NCBI RefSeq assembly: GCF_043099285.1 | Contig: NZ_CP170723.1 | Span: 620,001-684,000 of the forward strand | Source: Oryzobacter telluris | GTDB lineage: Bacteria; Actinomycetota; Actinomycetes; Actinomycetales; Dermatophilaceae | Direction of reading: 5' to 3' | Length of the DNA: 64,000 bases | Shown here: piece after piece, positions 1-7,948 of the stretch | How positions within the stretch are numbered: the first letter of the stretch is position 1 | Layout of the letters: each line of letters opens with the position of its first letter | Translations under genes and position numbers: made by a program | The notes under the pieces: model-generated | What the model saw: the letters and a program-made list of their open reading frames with translations, nothing else | Databases searched by the model: none | Told to the model about the DNA's origin: nothing

Positions 1-1
1 C

Positions 2-241
2 GTCGAGCTCCTGCTGACCCACCCCACGGGCATCGTCGAGATGTACGCCGGGGTCGCCGAGCCGGCCAAGGTCGAGCTCAAGACCGACGGGGTGATGCGC
101 AGCCCGTTCGCCAAGGAGTACACCGCCGCCCACCGGATGTACGGCTACGTCAACAGCGACCTGCTGTGGGTCATGGACATGGCGGCCGCGGGCCAGCCGA
201 TCCAGTCGCACGTCTCCGCGGAGCTCAAGCGCGTCGAGTGA
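2..241 (+). CDS. Nitrobindin-like heme-binding beta-barrel protein, C-terminal part
   Basis: The reading frame is open from the left window edge, so only the last 79 residues are seen. The end matches the C-terminus of the actinobacterial nitrobindin/THAP4-like (FABP-fold) family, as judged by the HPTG-V-E-Y pattern, the TAxHRMYG segment and the DMAAxGQPxQxHxSAxLKR tail. Members bind heme b in a small antiparallel barrel and are proposed to scavenge peroxynitrite or nitric oxide; that function is family knowledge. The heme-ligating His lies near this end in the family. The gene ends 4 nt before the converging LCP gene. The start and N-terminal half lie outside the window. Confidence 0.75.
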   Translation, partial: VELLLTHPTGIVEMYAGVAEPAKVELKTDGVMRSPFAKEYTAAHRMYGYVNSDLLWVMDMAAAGQPIQSHVSAELKRVE

Positions 242-245
242 GGCG

Positions 246-1304
246 TCAGGGGGTGACGAAGACGTCGCCGTAGTCGTCCATCGTGTCGGTGCGGATGGCC
301 TCGCCGAGGTCGGCCATGCCCTTGGTGTCGACGATGTCGATCGACGCGCCCTGCGGTGAGGTGCCGAAGCCGGTGAACGGGGCGGTGGCGAAGACGATGT
401 CGCCGGACCGGATGTGTCGCAGGTCGATGGCGGCGTCGCGCATCATCGACACGGTCAGCGTCTGGTCGAGCGTCAGGTTCTTCGTGGCCGCGTCGGTGAA
501 CCTGGCGATCTTCACCGGGTTGGTGATCGTCTCGGTGGACGTGGCCTTGAGGAAGAGGGCCTTGATGAAGGCCAGCTGGCGGCGGCCGCGCGAGATGTCG
601 CCCTCGCTGAGGGTGTAGCGCTCGCGGACGAAGCCGAGGGCCTGCTCGCCGTTGAGGTTGTTCCAGCCCTTCTTGATGATGACCGGCCCGCCGTTGCCGC
701 TGCCGTTGCTCGCCTCCTCGGCGTAGACACGGACCCCGCCGACGGCGTTGGTCATGTTCTCGAAGCCGTCGAAGTCGGTGCGCACGACGTGGTGGATGCG
801 GACCTTGAGCAGCTGCTCCATCGTCTGCACCAGCAGGGGCTCGCGCCCGAACGCGTACGCCGCGTTGATCTTGTTCTTCCCGTGGCCGGGGATCGAGACG
901 TACAGGTCGCGGGGGAAGTGGATCATCTGGATCGTCTTCGCGTCCTGCGGGACGTGGACCAGGACGATGACGTCGGAGCGGCCGGCATCACCGGGGCGGG
1001 TGTCGGCGCCGATGACGAGGTAGTTCGTCCCGGTGCCCGTCTCCTTGACGTCGGTGCCGTCGGGGGCCTTGATCGGGTCACGCGTGGCGGGAAGCAGGTC
1101 CTCCTGCTTGACGTTGTCGTTGACCGTGTAGCCGAGGTACCCCACGAACCCCGCGACGCTGCCGAACAGGAGGAGCGCGATGGCGCCGAGCACGATGAGG
1201 GCACGCTTGACACCGCGGCGGTCCTTGCGACGGTGCTGTTCCTCGCCCCCGTCACCACCACCGTCCATGCCCTCGGTGAGGGAGTCCAGGTCGTGCTGAG
1301 TCAC
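246..1304 (-). CDS. LytR-CpsA-Psr (LCP) family cell-wall polymer ligase
   Basis: 352 residues, GTG start. A charged cytoplasmic tail (1-33, rich in E, K and R) is followed by one membrane helix (about 34-58) and an outside LCP domain. LCP signatures are visible: GADTRPGDAGRSD (99-111), FPRDLYVSIPG (130-140), the KINAAYAFG segment and a late SRGRRQLAFIKA segment; these carry the Arg and Asp residues that bind the polyprenyl-pyrophosphate donor and metal. The family transfers lipid-linked polymers, such as teichoic acids or arabinogalactan-type glycans, to peptidoglycan. A TACACT box ends exactly 6 nt before the GTG on this strand, so the message is probably leaderless. Divergent from the Fur gene. 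Confidence 0.88.
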   Translation of the reverse strand: MTQHDLDSLTEGMDGGGDGGEEQHRRKDRRGVKRALIVLGAIALLLFGSVAGFVGYLGYTVNDNVKQEDLLPATRDPIKAPDGTDVKETGTGTNYLVIGADTRPGDAGRSDVIVLVHVPQDAKTIQMIHFPRDLYVSIPGHGKNKINAAYAFGREPLLVQTMEQLLKVRIHHVVRTDFDGFENMTNAVGGVRVYAEEASNGSGNGGPVIIKKGWNNLNGEQALGFVRERYTLSEGDISRGRRQLAFIKALFLKATSTETITNPVKIARFTDAATKNLTLDQTLTVSMMRDAAIDLRHIRSGDIVFATAPFTGFGTSPQGASIDIVDTKGMADLGEAIRTDTMDDYGDVFVTP

Positions 1305-1361
1305 CCGGTCAGTGTAGGTGGGGCGTCAGTGGCCCGCTTGAGCCCGGCCTACATTGGTGCT
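1305..1361. promoter_or_regulatory. Divergent leaderless promoters between LCP and Fur genes
   Basis: 57 bp separate two GTG starts. Minus strand: TACACT (plus 1311-1316) then 6 nt then the LCP start. Plus strand: TACATT (1350-1355) then 6 nt then the Fur start. Both match the actinobacterial leaderless layout in which the -10 box sits 6-7 nt before a start codon that is also the transcript start. No clear -35 was seen. Confidence 0.6.
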
Positions 1362-1784
1362 GTGAGTGATCTGGGAGCGCGGCTGCGGGCACAGGGCAAG
1401 CGCCTGACGTCCCAGCGCGAACGCGTCCTGGCCGCGGTGGGACGGCTCGGGCACGGGACGCCCGAGGAGATCGCCGACGCCGTGGCCGGTGACGGCGGGT
1501 CGGCGGTGCCGGCGTCCACGGTCTACCGCGCCCTCGATGCCCTCCAGGAGCTCGGCCTCGTCGGGCACACGCACGTGGACCACCGGGCTCCCAGCTACCA
1601 CCTCGCCGACCACGCGACCCACCTCCACCTCGTCTGCCGCGGCTGCGGGTGGGTGGGCGAGGTCGACCTCGACGCCGCCGACGAGCTCGTCACCCGGGTC
1701 GACGAGCGACTCGGCTTCGCCGCCGACGTCTCGCACGCCGCCATCCACGGCCTGTGCCGTTCCTGCAGGGAGAAGTCCTCATGA
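1362..1784 (+). CDS. Fur-family metal-responsive transcriptional regulator
   Basis: 140 residues. An N-terminal winged helix (about 10-70, with the recognition-helix motif STVYRALDALQELG) is followed by the dimerisation and metal domain. The His-rich stretch HATHLHLVCRGCG and Cys pairs C92/C95 and C132/C135 form the structural zinc site typical of Fur/Zur proteins. GTG at 1362 was chosen because TACATT lies 6 nt upstream and it gives the usual family length. It overlaps the next gene, ygfZ, by 4 nt (ATGA), so the two are co-translated. Fur, Zur and peroxide sensors cannot be told apart here; the YgfZ partner, linked to iron-sulfur repair, makes an iron or redox role plausible. Confidence 0.85.
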   Translation: MSDLGARLRAQGKRLTSQRERVLAAVGRLGHGTPEEIADAVAGDGGSAVPASTVYRALDALQELGLVGHTHVDHRAPSYHLADHATHLHLVCRGCGWVGEVDLDAADELVTRVDERLGFAADVSHAAIHGLCRSCREKSS

Positions 1785-2806
1785 GCACCTCCACGACCAC
1801 CTCGCCCCTCCTCGCGCGCCACGGCGCGGTCGAGGCCGACGGTGTCGACGCCGGGGTGGCCGCGCACTACGGCGACCCGGCCCGCGAGCAGCGGCTGCTG
1901 GCCGAGGGGCTGGCGGCCGTCGACCTCTCGCACCGCGGGGTGGTCACGGTGTCGGGGCCGGACCGCCTGTCGTGGCTGCACTCGATGACGACCCAGCACC
2001 TCCTCGGTCTGGGGGCTCGGCAGTCGCGCGAGTCGCTGGTGCTCTCTCCCAAGGGGCACGTCGAGCACGCGCTGCACGTCGTCGACGACGGCTCCACGAC
2101 GTGGATCACAGTGGAGCCGGGGACGGCTCCGGCGCTCCTCGCGTGGCTGGAGTCGATGCGCTTCATGCTGCGGGTCGAGGTCGCCGACGTGTCGGCGGAG
2201 TTCGCCGTGCTGGGTGAGCCGGTGGGGACGGAGTCGGCCGAGGGGGAGCCGCTGGCGTGGGTCGACCCGTGGCCTGCGCTGGTTGGGGACACGGTGGCGT
2301 ACGGGCCGAGCGAGGGTCACCCGGCGGAGGGCCGGGCCTGGCGCGAGCTCATCGTGCCGCGGTCCGAGCTCGAGGCGGCGCTGGGCGACCGGCCGCTGGC
2401 GGGCACGTGGGCGCTCGAGGCCCTGCGGGTGGCCGCCTGGCGTCCGCGCCTGGGGTTCGAGACCGACCACCGCACCATCCCGCACGAGGTCGACTGGCTG
2501 CGCACGGCCGTGCACCTGCACAAGGGGTGCTACCGCGGGCAGGAGACGATCGCGCGGGTGCACAACCTCGGCCGGCCGCCGCGGCGCATCGTCTTCCTCC
2601 ACCTCGACGGGTCCGGGCACGTGCTGCCCGACGCCGGGTCGCCGGTGGTGCTCGGGGAGCGCGAGGTCGGGCGGCTGACGTCGGTCGGGCGGCACCACGA
2701 GGACGGGCCGGTGGCGCTCGCCGTCATCAAGCGGACGGTCCCGGAGGACGCCGAGCTCCTCGTGGGACCGGTGTCGGCCGCGCAGACGGTCGTCGTCACG
2801 GGCTGA
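1781..2806 (+). CDS. ygfZ: Folate-binding protein YgfZ (iron-sulfur cluster assembly/repair)
   Basis: 341 residues, resembling the T-protein of glycine cleavage (GcvT fold). The diagnostic signature KGCYRGQE lies at 248-255; its Cys is the conserved YgfZ cysteine. Family members use tetrahydrofolate in maturation or repair of certain Fe-S enzymes. The ATG overlaps the stop of the preceding Fur gene by 4 nt. Length and the complete signature indicate a functional gene. Confidence 0.9.
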   Translation: MSTSTTTSPLLARHGAVEADGVDAGVAAHYGDPAREQRLLAEGLAAVDLSHRGVVTVSGPDRLSWLHSMTTQHLLGLGARQSRESLVLSPKGHVEHALHVVDDGSTTWITVEPGTAPALLAWLESMRFMLRVEVADVSAEFAVLGEPVGTESAEGEPLAWVDPWPALVGDTVAYGPSEGHPAEGRAWRELIVPRSELEAALGDRPLAGTWALEALRVAAWRPRLGFETDHRTIPHEVDWLRTAVHLHKGCYRGQETIARVHNLGRPPRRIVFLHLDGSGHVLPDAGSPVVLGEREVGRLTSVGRHHEDGPVALAVIKRTVPEDAELLVGPVSAAQTVVVTG

Positions 2807-2929
2807 CCCCGGTCCGGGCGGCGATCTTCCCGTCGGGCGGGGTCGGCACGGGCGAGGCGGCGCGTTTCTCGGGTCGTGGCCGGAGATCCTTGCGTGCGAG
2901 GGCTCGTCGGTCGCTGTCATGATGGGCCC

Positions 2930-3796
2930 ATGAGCCCCACCGCGACGGCCACCGCCGGCACCCTCATCACGGTCGCGCCCACCGGCGCCGAGCACGCCAA
3001 GGCCGACCTGCCGCAGCTGCCGACGACCCTCGACGAGGTCGTCTCCACCGCCGTGCGGTGCCAGGCGGCCGGCGCCTCGCTCATCCACCTGCACATCCGC
3101 GACGACGCCCACGCCCCCACGCTCGACGGCGGGTACCTCAAGGCGGCCGTCGACGCGGTGCGCGAGGCGACCGACCTCGTGGTCCAGCTGTCGACCGGCG
3201 GGTCGGTGCACGACCCGCTCGAGGCGCGGCTCACCGTCCTCGACGCCGAGCCCGACTCGTGCTCCCTCACCTGCGGGACCACGAACTTCGGCGACGACGT
3301 CTTCCTCAACCCGTGGCCCTTCATCAGCGAGCTGTACGTGCAGGCCCGCGACCGCGAGGTGGTGCCGGAGTTCGAGCTGTTCGACCTCGGGCACGTCCAC
3401 GCGCTGCGGCGGCTGCTCGACACGCACGGGCTGCCGTTCGGGGGGCGCGTGCACGTCGACTTCGTCACCGGGGTGCCGGGTGGGATGCCGGCGACGACGG
3501 CTGCGCTGATGGCCGGGGTGTCGATGCTGCCGGCCGAGGTGACGTCGTGGTCGGCCACCGGTATCGGGCGGGGGCACCTGCCGGTCATGGCGGCGGCCCT
3601 GTCGGCCGGGGGGCACCTGCGGGTCGGGATGGAGGACAACGTCGTGTTCCGGCGCGGGCACGTGGTCGAGCACAACGACGAGCTGGTGGCGCGGGCCGCC
3701 GAAATGGCGACGCTGATGCAGCGGCCGCCGCTGACGTGCGACGAGACGCGCGAGCTCCTCGCCATCAAGGACCGTCGCCGCCCGGCTGCGGCGTAG
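2930..3796 (+). CDS. BKACE-family beta-keto acid cleavage enzyme (DUF849)
   Basis: 288 residues forming a TIM-barrel BKACE protein. The metal-binding LIHLHIRD segment (H53, H55) and the late VGMEDNV motif are both present. BKACE enzymes condense a beta-keto acid with acetyl-CoA and release acetoacetate plus a new CoA ester; substrates differ widely between members, so none is assigned. ATG 2930 is preceded 6 nt upstream by CATGAT, a weaker form of the leaderless box used by neighbours. The gene stands alone and is followed by a pair of palindromes (3813-3921). Confidence 0.85.
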   Translation: MSPTATATAGTLITVAPTGAEHAKADLPQLPTTLDEVVSTAVRCQAAGASLIHLHIRDDAHAPTLDGGYLKAAVDAVREATDLVVQLSTGGSVHDPLEARLTVLDAEPDSCSLTCGTTNFGDDVFLNPWPFISELYVQARDREVVPEFELFDLGHVHALRRLLDTHGLPFGGRVHVDFVTGVPGGMPATTAALMAGVSMLPAEVTSWSATGIGRGHLPVMAAALSAGGHLRVGMEDNVVFRRGHVVEHNDELVARAAEMATLMQRPPLTCDETRELLAIKDRRRPAAA

Positions 3797-3812
3797 GCGC
3801 ACCGTCCTCGAC

Positions 3813-3921
3813 GGGTCGAGGTGACGTCCGACCACGTGGGGGTCGACGTTCACCTCGACCCAGGCTGGTGGGGCTGGGTCGAGGTGTTCCGGCGGTGCCG
3901 GATGCCGGTGGGACACCTCGA
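3813..3921. repeat. Two adjacent intergenic palindromes sharing a GTCGAGGTG core
   Basis: The first hairpin runs 3813-3861: a GGGTCGAGGTGA arm pairs with TCACCTCGACCC, continued by partly matched bases inward. The second runs 3879-3921, with TCGAGGTGT pairing with ACACCTCGA around a 25-nt loop. They may end transcription of the BKACE gene, although no T-run follows, or be REP-like repeats. Similar but sequence-unrelated palindromes occur at 26,550 and 37,309. Confidence 0.55.
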
Positions 3922-3992
3922 ACGGGGTGCGGGTCGTCCGAGGTGTGGTCGGGGACTGGGCTTCGGCACGACAACACGCATAATCTGTGGTT

Positions 3993-4502
3993 ATGGCATA
4001 CCAGCGTCACGCTTTGGGGTTCCCCAAGATCGTCAACGAGAAGGCCGCCCGGGCGGTGGCCGGCATCGTGGCGCTCGTCGCCGTGCTCGCCCTGGCCACC
4101 GGATGGCTGTGGCTCACCGCGGTCCTGGCCGTCGGCTTCGCGCTGCGCGTGGCGAGCGGGCCCCGCCTCGACCCGTTCGGCCAGCTCGCGACGAAGGTCA
4201 TCGCGCCGCGGCTCGGCGACCCCGTCCTCGTGGCGGGTGCGCCCAAGCGCTTCGCCCAGGCCGTCGGTCTGGCCTTCACCGCCGCGGGCACGATCGCCCT
4301 CGCCCTGGGGGCGCCGATCGTCACGGTGGGCCTGCTCTCGGTGCTCGTCGTCTTCGCGCTCCTCGAGAGCGTGGTCGGCTTCTGCGCCGGCTGCTGGGTC
4401 TTCGGCTTCCTGATGAAGTGGGGCCTGGTCCCCGAGGCGATCTGCGTCGAGTGCCAGGACATCTCCCTGCGCCAGCGACCCCGGCAGACCGCCACCGCCT
4501 GA
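3993..4502 (+). CDS. DUF4395 domain membrane protein
   Basis: About 169 residues. A hydrophobic pair of helices near the N-terminus (ARAVAGIVALVAVLALATG and following) is followed by the DUF4395 core with two more helices and conserved cysteines (FCAGCWVFGF, then ICVECQDI). Function of the family is unknown; the C-x2-C pairs suggest redox or metal chemistry, and members often sit beside thioredoxin-like proteins, though not here. ATG 3993 is chosen over the GTG at 3987 because TAATCT (3981-3986) ends 6 nt upstream, the same layout as other leaderless genes here. Confidence 0.8.
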   Translation: MAYQRHALGFPKIVNEKAARAVAGIVALVAVLALATGWLWLTAVLAVGFALRVASGPRLDPFGQLATKVIAPRLGDPVLVAGAPKRFAQAVGLAFTAAGTIALALGAPIVTVGLLSVLVVFALLESVVGFCAGCWVFGFLMKWGLVPEAICVECQDISLRQRPRQTATA

Positions 4503-4730
4503 CCCTCCGGCCACCGTCCGGCCGCCCGAGAAGGGGTGCCGATCCAGCGCTACGGTTTGCGTCCGGGCGGGATGCACCCTCGTTTGCGTCGGGTGGGGAC
4601 GCACACCGTCGTCGCCGGATGGGGTGTGTCCGGCGGGCGCTCTGGCCGCTTCCGCCCCGCCCTGCCCCGATCTCCGCGGGCTCGGAGCACCCTGGGATTC
4701 ACCGTGTGAGCACCCTCACGCTTGCCACAG

Positions 4731-4745
4731 TTTGCATTTTGCTAA
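4731..4745. promoter_or_regulatory. Candidate operator of the XRE regulator
   Basis: TTTGCATTTTGCTAA is an imperfect inverted repeat of form TTWGC-N5-GCWAA, 22 bp before the XRE start, in a locally AT-rich stretch within GC-rich DNA. A further CTTGC (4721-4725) and GCAAG (4751-4755) flank it symmetrically. This is the usual position for autoregulation by an XRE protein; direct binding is inferred. Confidence 0.4.
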
Positions 4746-4767
4746 CCAGAGCAAGCACAATGGACAC

Positions 4768-5139
4768 ATGAGCAAGAACCCGCTGAACGACCTGGGCAGC
4801 AGCCTCGGCGACTACCTGCGCGAGCAGCGTCAGTCGGCCAAGCTCTCCCTGCGTCAGCTGTCCGAGCTCGCCGGGGTGTCCAACCCCTACCTGTCCCAGA
4901 TCGAGCGGGGCCTCAAGCGCCCCAGCGCGGAGATCCTCCAGCAGCTCGCCAAGGGCCTCGAGGTCTCCGCCGAGAGCCTCTACGTCAAGGCCGGGATCCT
5001 CGACGCCGAGGTCACCCACCACGACCCCACCACCGACGTGCGCCGCGCCATCGCCGCCGACACGCACCTCACCGCGCGCCAGAAGAAGACGCTCCTCGAC
5101 ATCTACGAGTCGTACGTCGAGGACGCCCCGCGGTCCTGA
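4768..5139 (+). CDS. XRE-family helix-turn-helix regulator upstream of hbhA-like gene
   Basis: 123 residues. The N-terminal XRE helix-turn-helix spans about 18-75, with LRQLSELAGVSNPYLSQIERG being the turn and recognition helix. A short C-terminal helical tail ends in LDIYESYVED. The arrangement, a small XRE protein directly before a heparin-binding-haemagglutinin-like gene, matches Rv0474-Rv0475 synteny in mycobacteria. ATG 4768 gives the normal family length. An AT-rich inverted repeat lies just upstream. 87 nt separate it from the hbhA-like gene, so they may share a transcript. Confidence 0.85.
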   Translation: MSKNPLNDLGSSLGDYLREQRQSAKLSLRQLSELAGVSNPYLSQIERGLKRPSAEILQQLAKGLEVSAESLYVKAGILDAEVTHHDPTTDVRRAIAADTHLTARQKKTLLDIYESYVEDAPRS

Positions 5140-5226
5140 GGACCGCCCCGAGCCGCACCCCCGAGAACCCGCCGACAGCGCCGCCGGCACCAGACACCAG
5201 CACCACCCACGAGAAGGAGATCCACC

Positions 5227-5976
5227 ATGTCCGTCCTCCAGGACCTGCGCAAGACCGTCGACCCCACCCCCCTGTACGCCGCCGTCGGCGCGACCGACCT
5301 CGTGGTCGAGCGCGTCCGTGAGGCCCGCGTCCGCGCCGAGGCCGCCCGCGTCCGCGCCGAGAAGGTCGCCGGCGACATCGACCCGACCAAGGTCGCCGAC
5401 CAGGTCAAGGAGCTCCCCGCCCTCGCCCTGAACCAGACCCTCGTCCTCGGCGGCAAGGTCGCCGAGTCCTACGAGGGCCTCGCGACCCGCGGCAAGGGCC
5501 TCGTGACCCGCCTGCGCACCCAGCAGTCCACCAAGGACCTCGTCGCCCAGGCCGAGACCACCGTCGCCCAGGCCAAGGGTGCGGTCACCACCGCCCGCAA
5601 GGCCGCCGCCGACATCGAGCGCTCCGCCAAGGCCACCGTCACCACCGGTCGCCACGAGGCCGCCCGCGTCGCCTCCATCGTCGCCGGCACCGTCGTCGAG
5701 AGCACCGAGGCCGCGGCCGCCGAGGTCGAGACCTCGGTGAAGAACACCCGCACCGCCGCCAAGCGCACCACCACCACGGCGAAGAAGGCCACCAAGAAGA
5801 CCACCACGTCGGCCAAGGCCGCCACGACGAGCGCCCGCAAGACCGCGGCCGCCGCCGAGAAGGCCACCGAGAAGGCTGCGGACAAGGTCGGCGACAAGCC
5901 CGCCACCGCGACCACCACGGTCCGCACCACCAAGAAGGCCGGCCCGGTCAAGGTCACCGCGACCACCAAGGCCTGA
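5227..5976 (+). CDS. HbhA-like heparin-binding protein with Lys/Ala/Thr-rich tail
   Basis: 249 residues. An N-terminal part (about 1-125) is predicted alpha-helical and coiled-coil, with repeated RVRAEAARVRAE-type heptads. The C-terminal part (about 160-249) is almost entirely K, A and T in KKATKKTTTSAKAA-like repeats, like the heparin-binding tail of mycobacterial HbhA and histone-like tails. HbhA is a surface adhesin and has been linked to lipid bodies and polar growth in mycobacteria; the role here is unknown. A strong ribosome site (GAGAAGGAG) lies before the ATG. No signal peptide is visible, as in HbhA. Confidence 0.8.
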   Translation: MSVLQDLRKTVDPTPLYAAVGATDLVVERVREARVRAEAARVRAEKVAGDIDPTKVADQVKELPALALNQTLVLGGKVAESYEGLATRGKGLVTRLRTQQSTKDLVAQAETTVAQAKGAVTTARKAAADIERSAKATVTTGRHEAARVASIVAGTVVESTEAAAAEVETSVKNTRTAAKRTTTTAKKATKKTTTSAKAATTSARKTAAAAEKATEKAADKVGDKPATATTTVRTTKKAGPVKVTATTKA

Positions 5977-6160
5977 CCACCGCACCCGGTCGGGCCCGCC
6001 CGACCGTCCCGGCACCGGATCCCCCTTTCCCGGTGACCACCCCGACGACCGGGGCCGCGCACCAGCGGCCCCGGTCGTCCGCGTCCGGGCCCACCCGGAA
6101 CGCCACGCACCGGCCGGACCCGATGATGACGCGCCGCCCCGCGCGCGTAGGGTCGCCTCC

Positions 6161-7189
6161 GTGCCCGAGAAGCCCACAGACGTCCCCTCGGAGCAGGCCC
6201 TGCGCGGCCTCCCGACCCCGCCGGCCCTGGCCGACGCCCCCGTCCTGGCCCAGGTGGTCCGCGGCGGGTTCGTCGAGTCCTCGCACCGCGCCAGCGTGGT
6301 CGTGACCGGCCCAGACGGCGCGGTCCTGCACGCCTGGGGCTCGGTGACCGACCCCGTCTTCCCCCGCTCGTCGAACAAGCCCCTCCAGGGCGTGGCGATG
6401 CTGCGGGCCGGCCTCGCCCTCCCGCCGCACCAGCTCGCCCTGGCCTGCGCCAGCCACTCGGCCGAGCCGTTCCACCTCGACGCCGTGCGCGACATCCTCA
6501 CCGACGCCGGCCTCACCGAGGCCGACCTGCAGAACACCCCCGACCTGCCCTACGACGCCGACGAGCGCGACATCTGGATCGCCGCCGGGCACGTCGCCCG
6601 CGCCCTGTCGCAGAACTGCTCCGGCAAGCACGCCGCGATGCTCGCCACCTGCCGCCTCAACGGCTGGGACCTCACCACGTACCGCGAGCTCGACCACCCG
6701 CTCCAGCAGGCGATGGCCGCCACCATCGAGGACCTCGCCGGCGAGCCGGTCGCGGCCACGGCCGTCGACGGCTGCGGCGCCCCGGTCATGGCCATCTCCC
6801 TCGCCGGACTGGCCCGGGCCTTCGGCCGGATCGCCTCCGCCGCCCCCGACACCCCGGAGGGCGAGGTCGCGGACGCCATCCGCGCGCACCCCGAGTACCT
6901 CGGCGGCACCCGACGCGACGTCACCGCCCTCATCCGCGGCACGCAGGGCGCCATCGCCAAGGACGGCGCCGAGGCCGTCTACGCCGTCGGGCTCGCCGAC
7001 GGCCGGGGCATCGCCCTGAAGATCGCCGACGGCGCCCAGCGCGCCCGACCCGTCGTCCTCGCCGCGGTCCTGCGGCGCCTCGGCGTCGAGTCCACCGCGT
7101 ACGACCGGCTCGAGGAGGCCCCCGTCCTCGGCCACGGTGCCCCGGTGGGCGCCCTCGTCGCCGTCGGCCTCGACGGACCGGGCGCGTGA
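6161..7189 (+). CDS. Asparaginase, Rhizobium etli type II family
   Basis: 342 residues, GTG start. Motifs of the asparaginase_II (ReAII-type) family are visible: RSSNKPLQ near the start, ASHSAE, and NCSGKHAAML carrying the Ser and Lys of the active centre. The family hydrolyses L-asparagine to aspartate and ammonia and is unrelated to E. coli AnsA/AnsB. A TAGGGT box (6148-6153) lies 7 nt upstream, suggesting a leaderless message. The stop overlaps the following DTD gene by 4 nt (GTGA). No signal peptide, so probably cytoplasmic. Confidence 0.87.
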   Translation: MPEKPTDVPSEQALRGLPTPPALADAPVLAQVVRGGFVESSHRASVVVTGPDGAVLHAWGSVTDPVFPRSSNKPLQGVAMLRAGLALPPHQLALACASHSAEPFHLDAVRDILTDAGLTEADLQNTPDLPYDADERDIWIAAGHVARALSQNCSGKHAAMLATCRLNGWDLTTYRELDHPLQQAMAATIEDLAGEPVAATAVDGCGAPVMAISLAGLARAFGRIASAAPDTPEGEVADAIRAHPEYLGGTRRDVTALIRGTQGAIAKDGAEAVYAVGLADGRGIALKIADGAQRARPVVLAAVLRRLGVESTAYDRLEEAPVLGHGAPVGALVAVGLDGPGA

Positions 7190-7611
7190 GGGCCGTCCTC
7201 CAGCGGGTCAGCCGCGCGAGCGTCACCGTCGACGGCGACGTGGTCGGGGAGATCACCCGCCCCGGGCTGCTCGCCCTCGTCGGCGTCACCCACGACGACG
7301 GCCCCGAGCAGGTGGCGACGATGGCCCGCAAGATCGCCGAGCTGCGCATCCTCGCCGACGAGCGCTCGGTGGCCGACGAGGGTGCCCCCGTCCTCGTCGT
7401 CAGCCAGTTCACCCTCTACGCCGACACCCGCAAGGGCCGCCGGCCGTCGTGGAACGCCGCCGCTCCCGGACCCGTGGCCGAGCCGGTGGTCGGCCAGGTC
7501 GTCGAGGCCCTGCGGGCGCGGGGGATCGAGGTCGCCACGGGTCGGTTCGGGGCCCACATGGACGTCGCGCTGGTCAACGACGGCCCCGTGACCATCGTCC
7601 TCGACGTCTGA
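7186..7611 (+). CDS. dtd: D-aminoacyl-tRNA deacylase
   Basis: 141 residues, full length for DTD. It shows the MRAVLQRVSRASV start, the catalytic SQFTLYAD block and the cross-subunit NDGPVT block (the family's Gly-Pro-type motif). DTD releases D-amino acids, and glycine from mischarged tRNA-Ala, from tRNA. Coupled to the asparaginase gene by a GTGA overlap. Confidence 0.95.
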   Translation: MRAVLQRVSRASVTVDGDVVGEITRPGLLALVGVTHDDGPEQVATMARKIAELRILADERSVADEGAPVLVVSQFTLYADTRKGRRPSWNAAAPGPVAEPVVGQVVEALRARGIEVATGRFGAHMDVALVNDGPVTIVLDV

Positions 7612-7627
7612 CGCCTAGGCTTCCCCC

Positions 7628-7948
7628 ATGCAGCTGCTCTTCGACCTCCAGAACTGGATCGTCTACGGGCTCTCCCTCGTGGCGCTCGGCGTCGAGGCGT
7701 GGGCGGTCATCGACTGCGTCCGCCGCCCCACCGACGCCTTCACCGCCGCCGGGAAGCGCACCAAGGGCTTCTGGCTCGCGGTCACCGTCGTCGCCGCGCT
7801 GCTGGGCGTCGTCTCGCTCGGTGCGATCCCCGGTCTGCTCGGCATCATCGGGGTCATCGCGGCCGGCGTGTACCTCGCCGACGTGCGCCCCGCCCTCGAC
7901 CAGGTCACCGGCCGGGGCCGCGCCGACGGGCCCTACGGCCCGTGGTGA
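7628..7948 (+). CDS. DUF2516 family small membrane protein
   Basis: 106 residues with an N-terminal amphipathic segment (NWIVYGLSLVALGVEAWAVIDC) and two to three membrane helices through about residue 90. It matches the actinobacterial DUF2516 pattern, including DCVRRP and VYLADVRPAL. Function unknown. TAGGCT (7616-7621) is 6 nt before the ATG, so it is probably leaderless. Its last 16 bp overlap the 3' end of the convergent methyltransferase gene. Confidence 0.8.
   Translation: MQLLFDLQNWIVYGLSLVALGVEAWAVIDCVRRPTDAFTAAGKRTKGFWLAVTVVAALLGVVSLGAIPGLLGIIGVIAAGVYLADVRPALDQVTGRGRADGPYGPW

Noticed and set aside
1595..3916. 773-codon minus-strand frame across ygfZ and the BKACE gene
   Set aside because: Overlaps two well-supported genes; no domain and biased composition.
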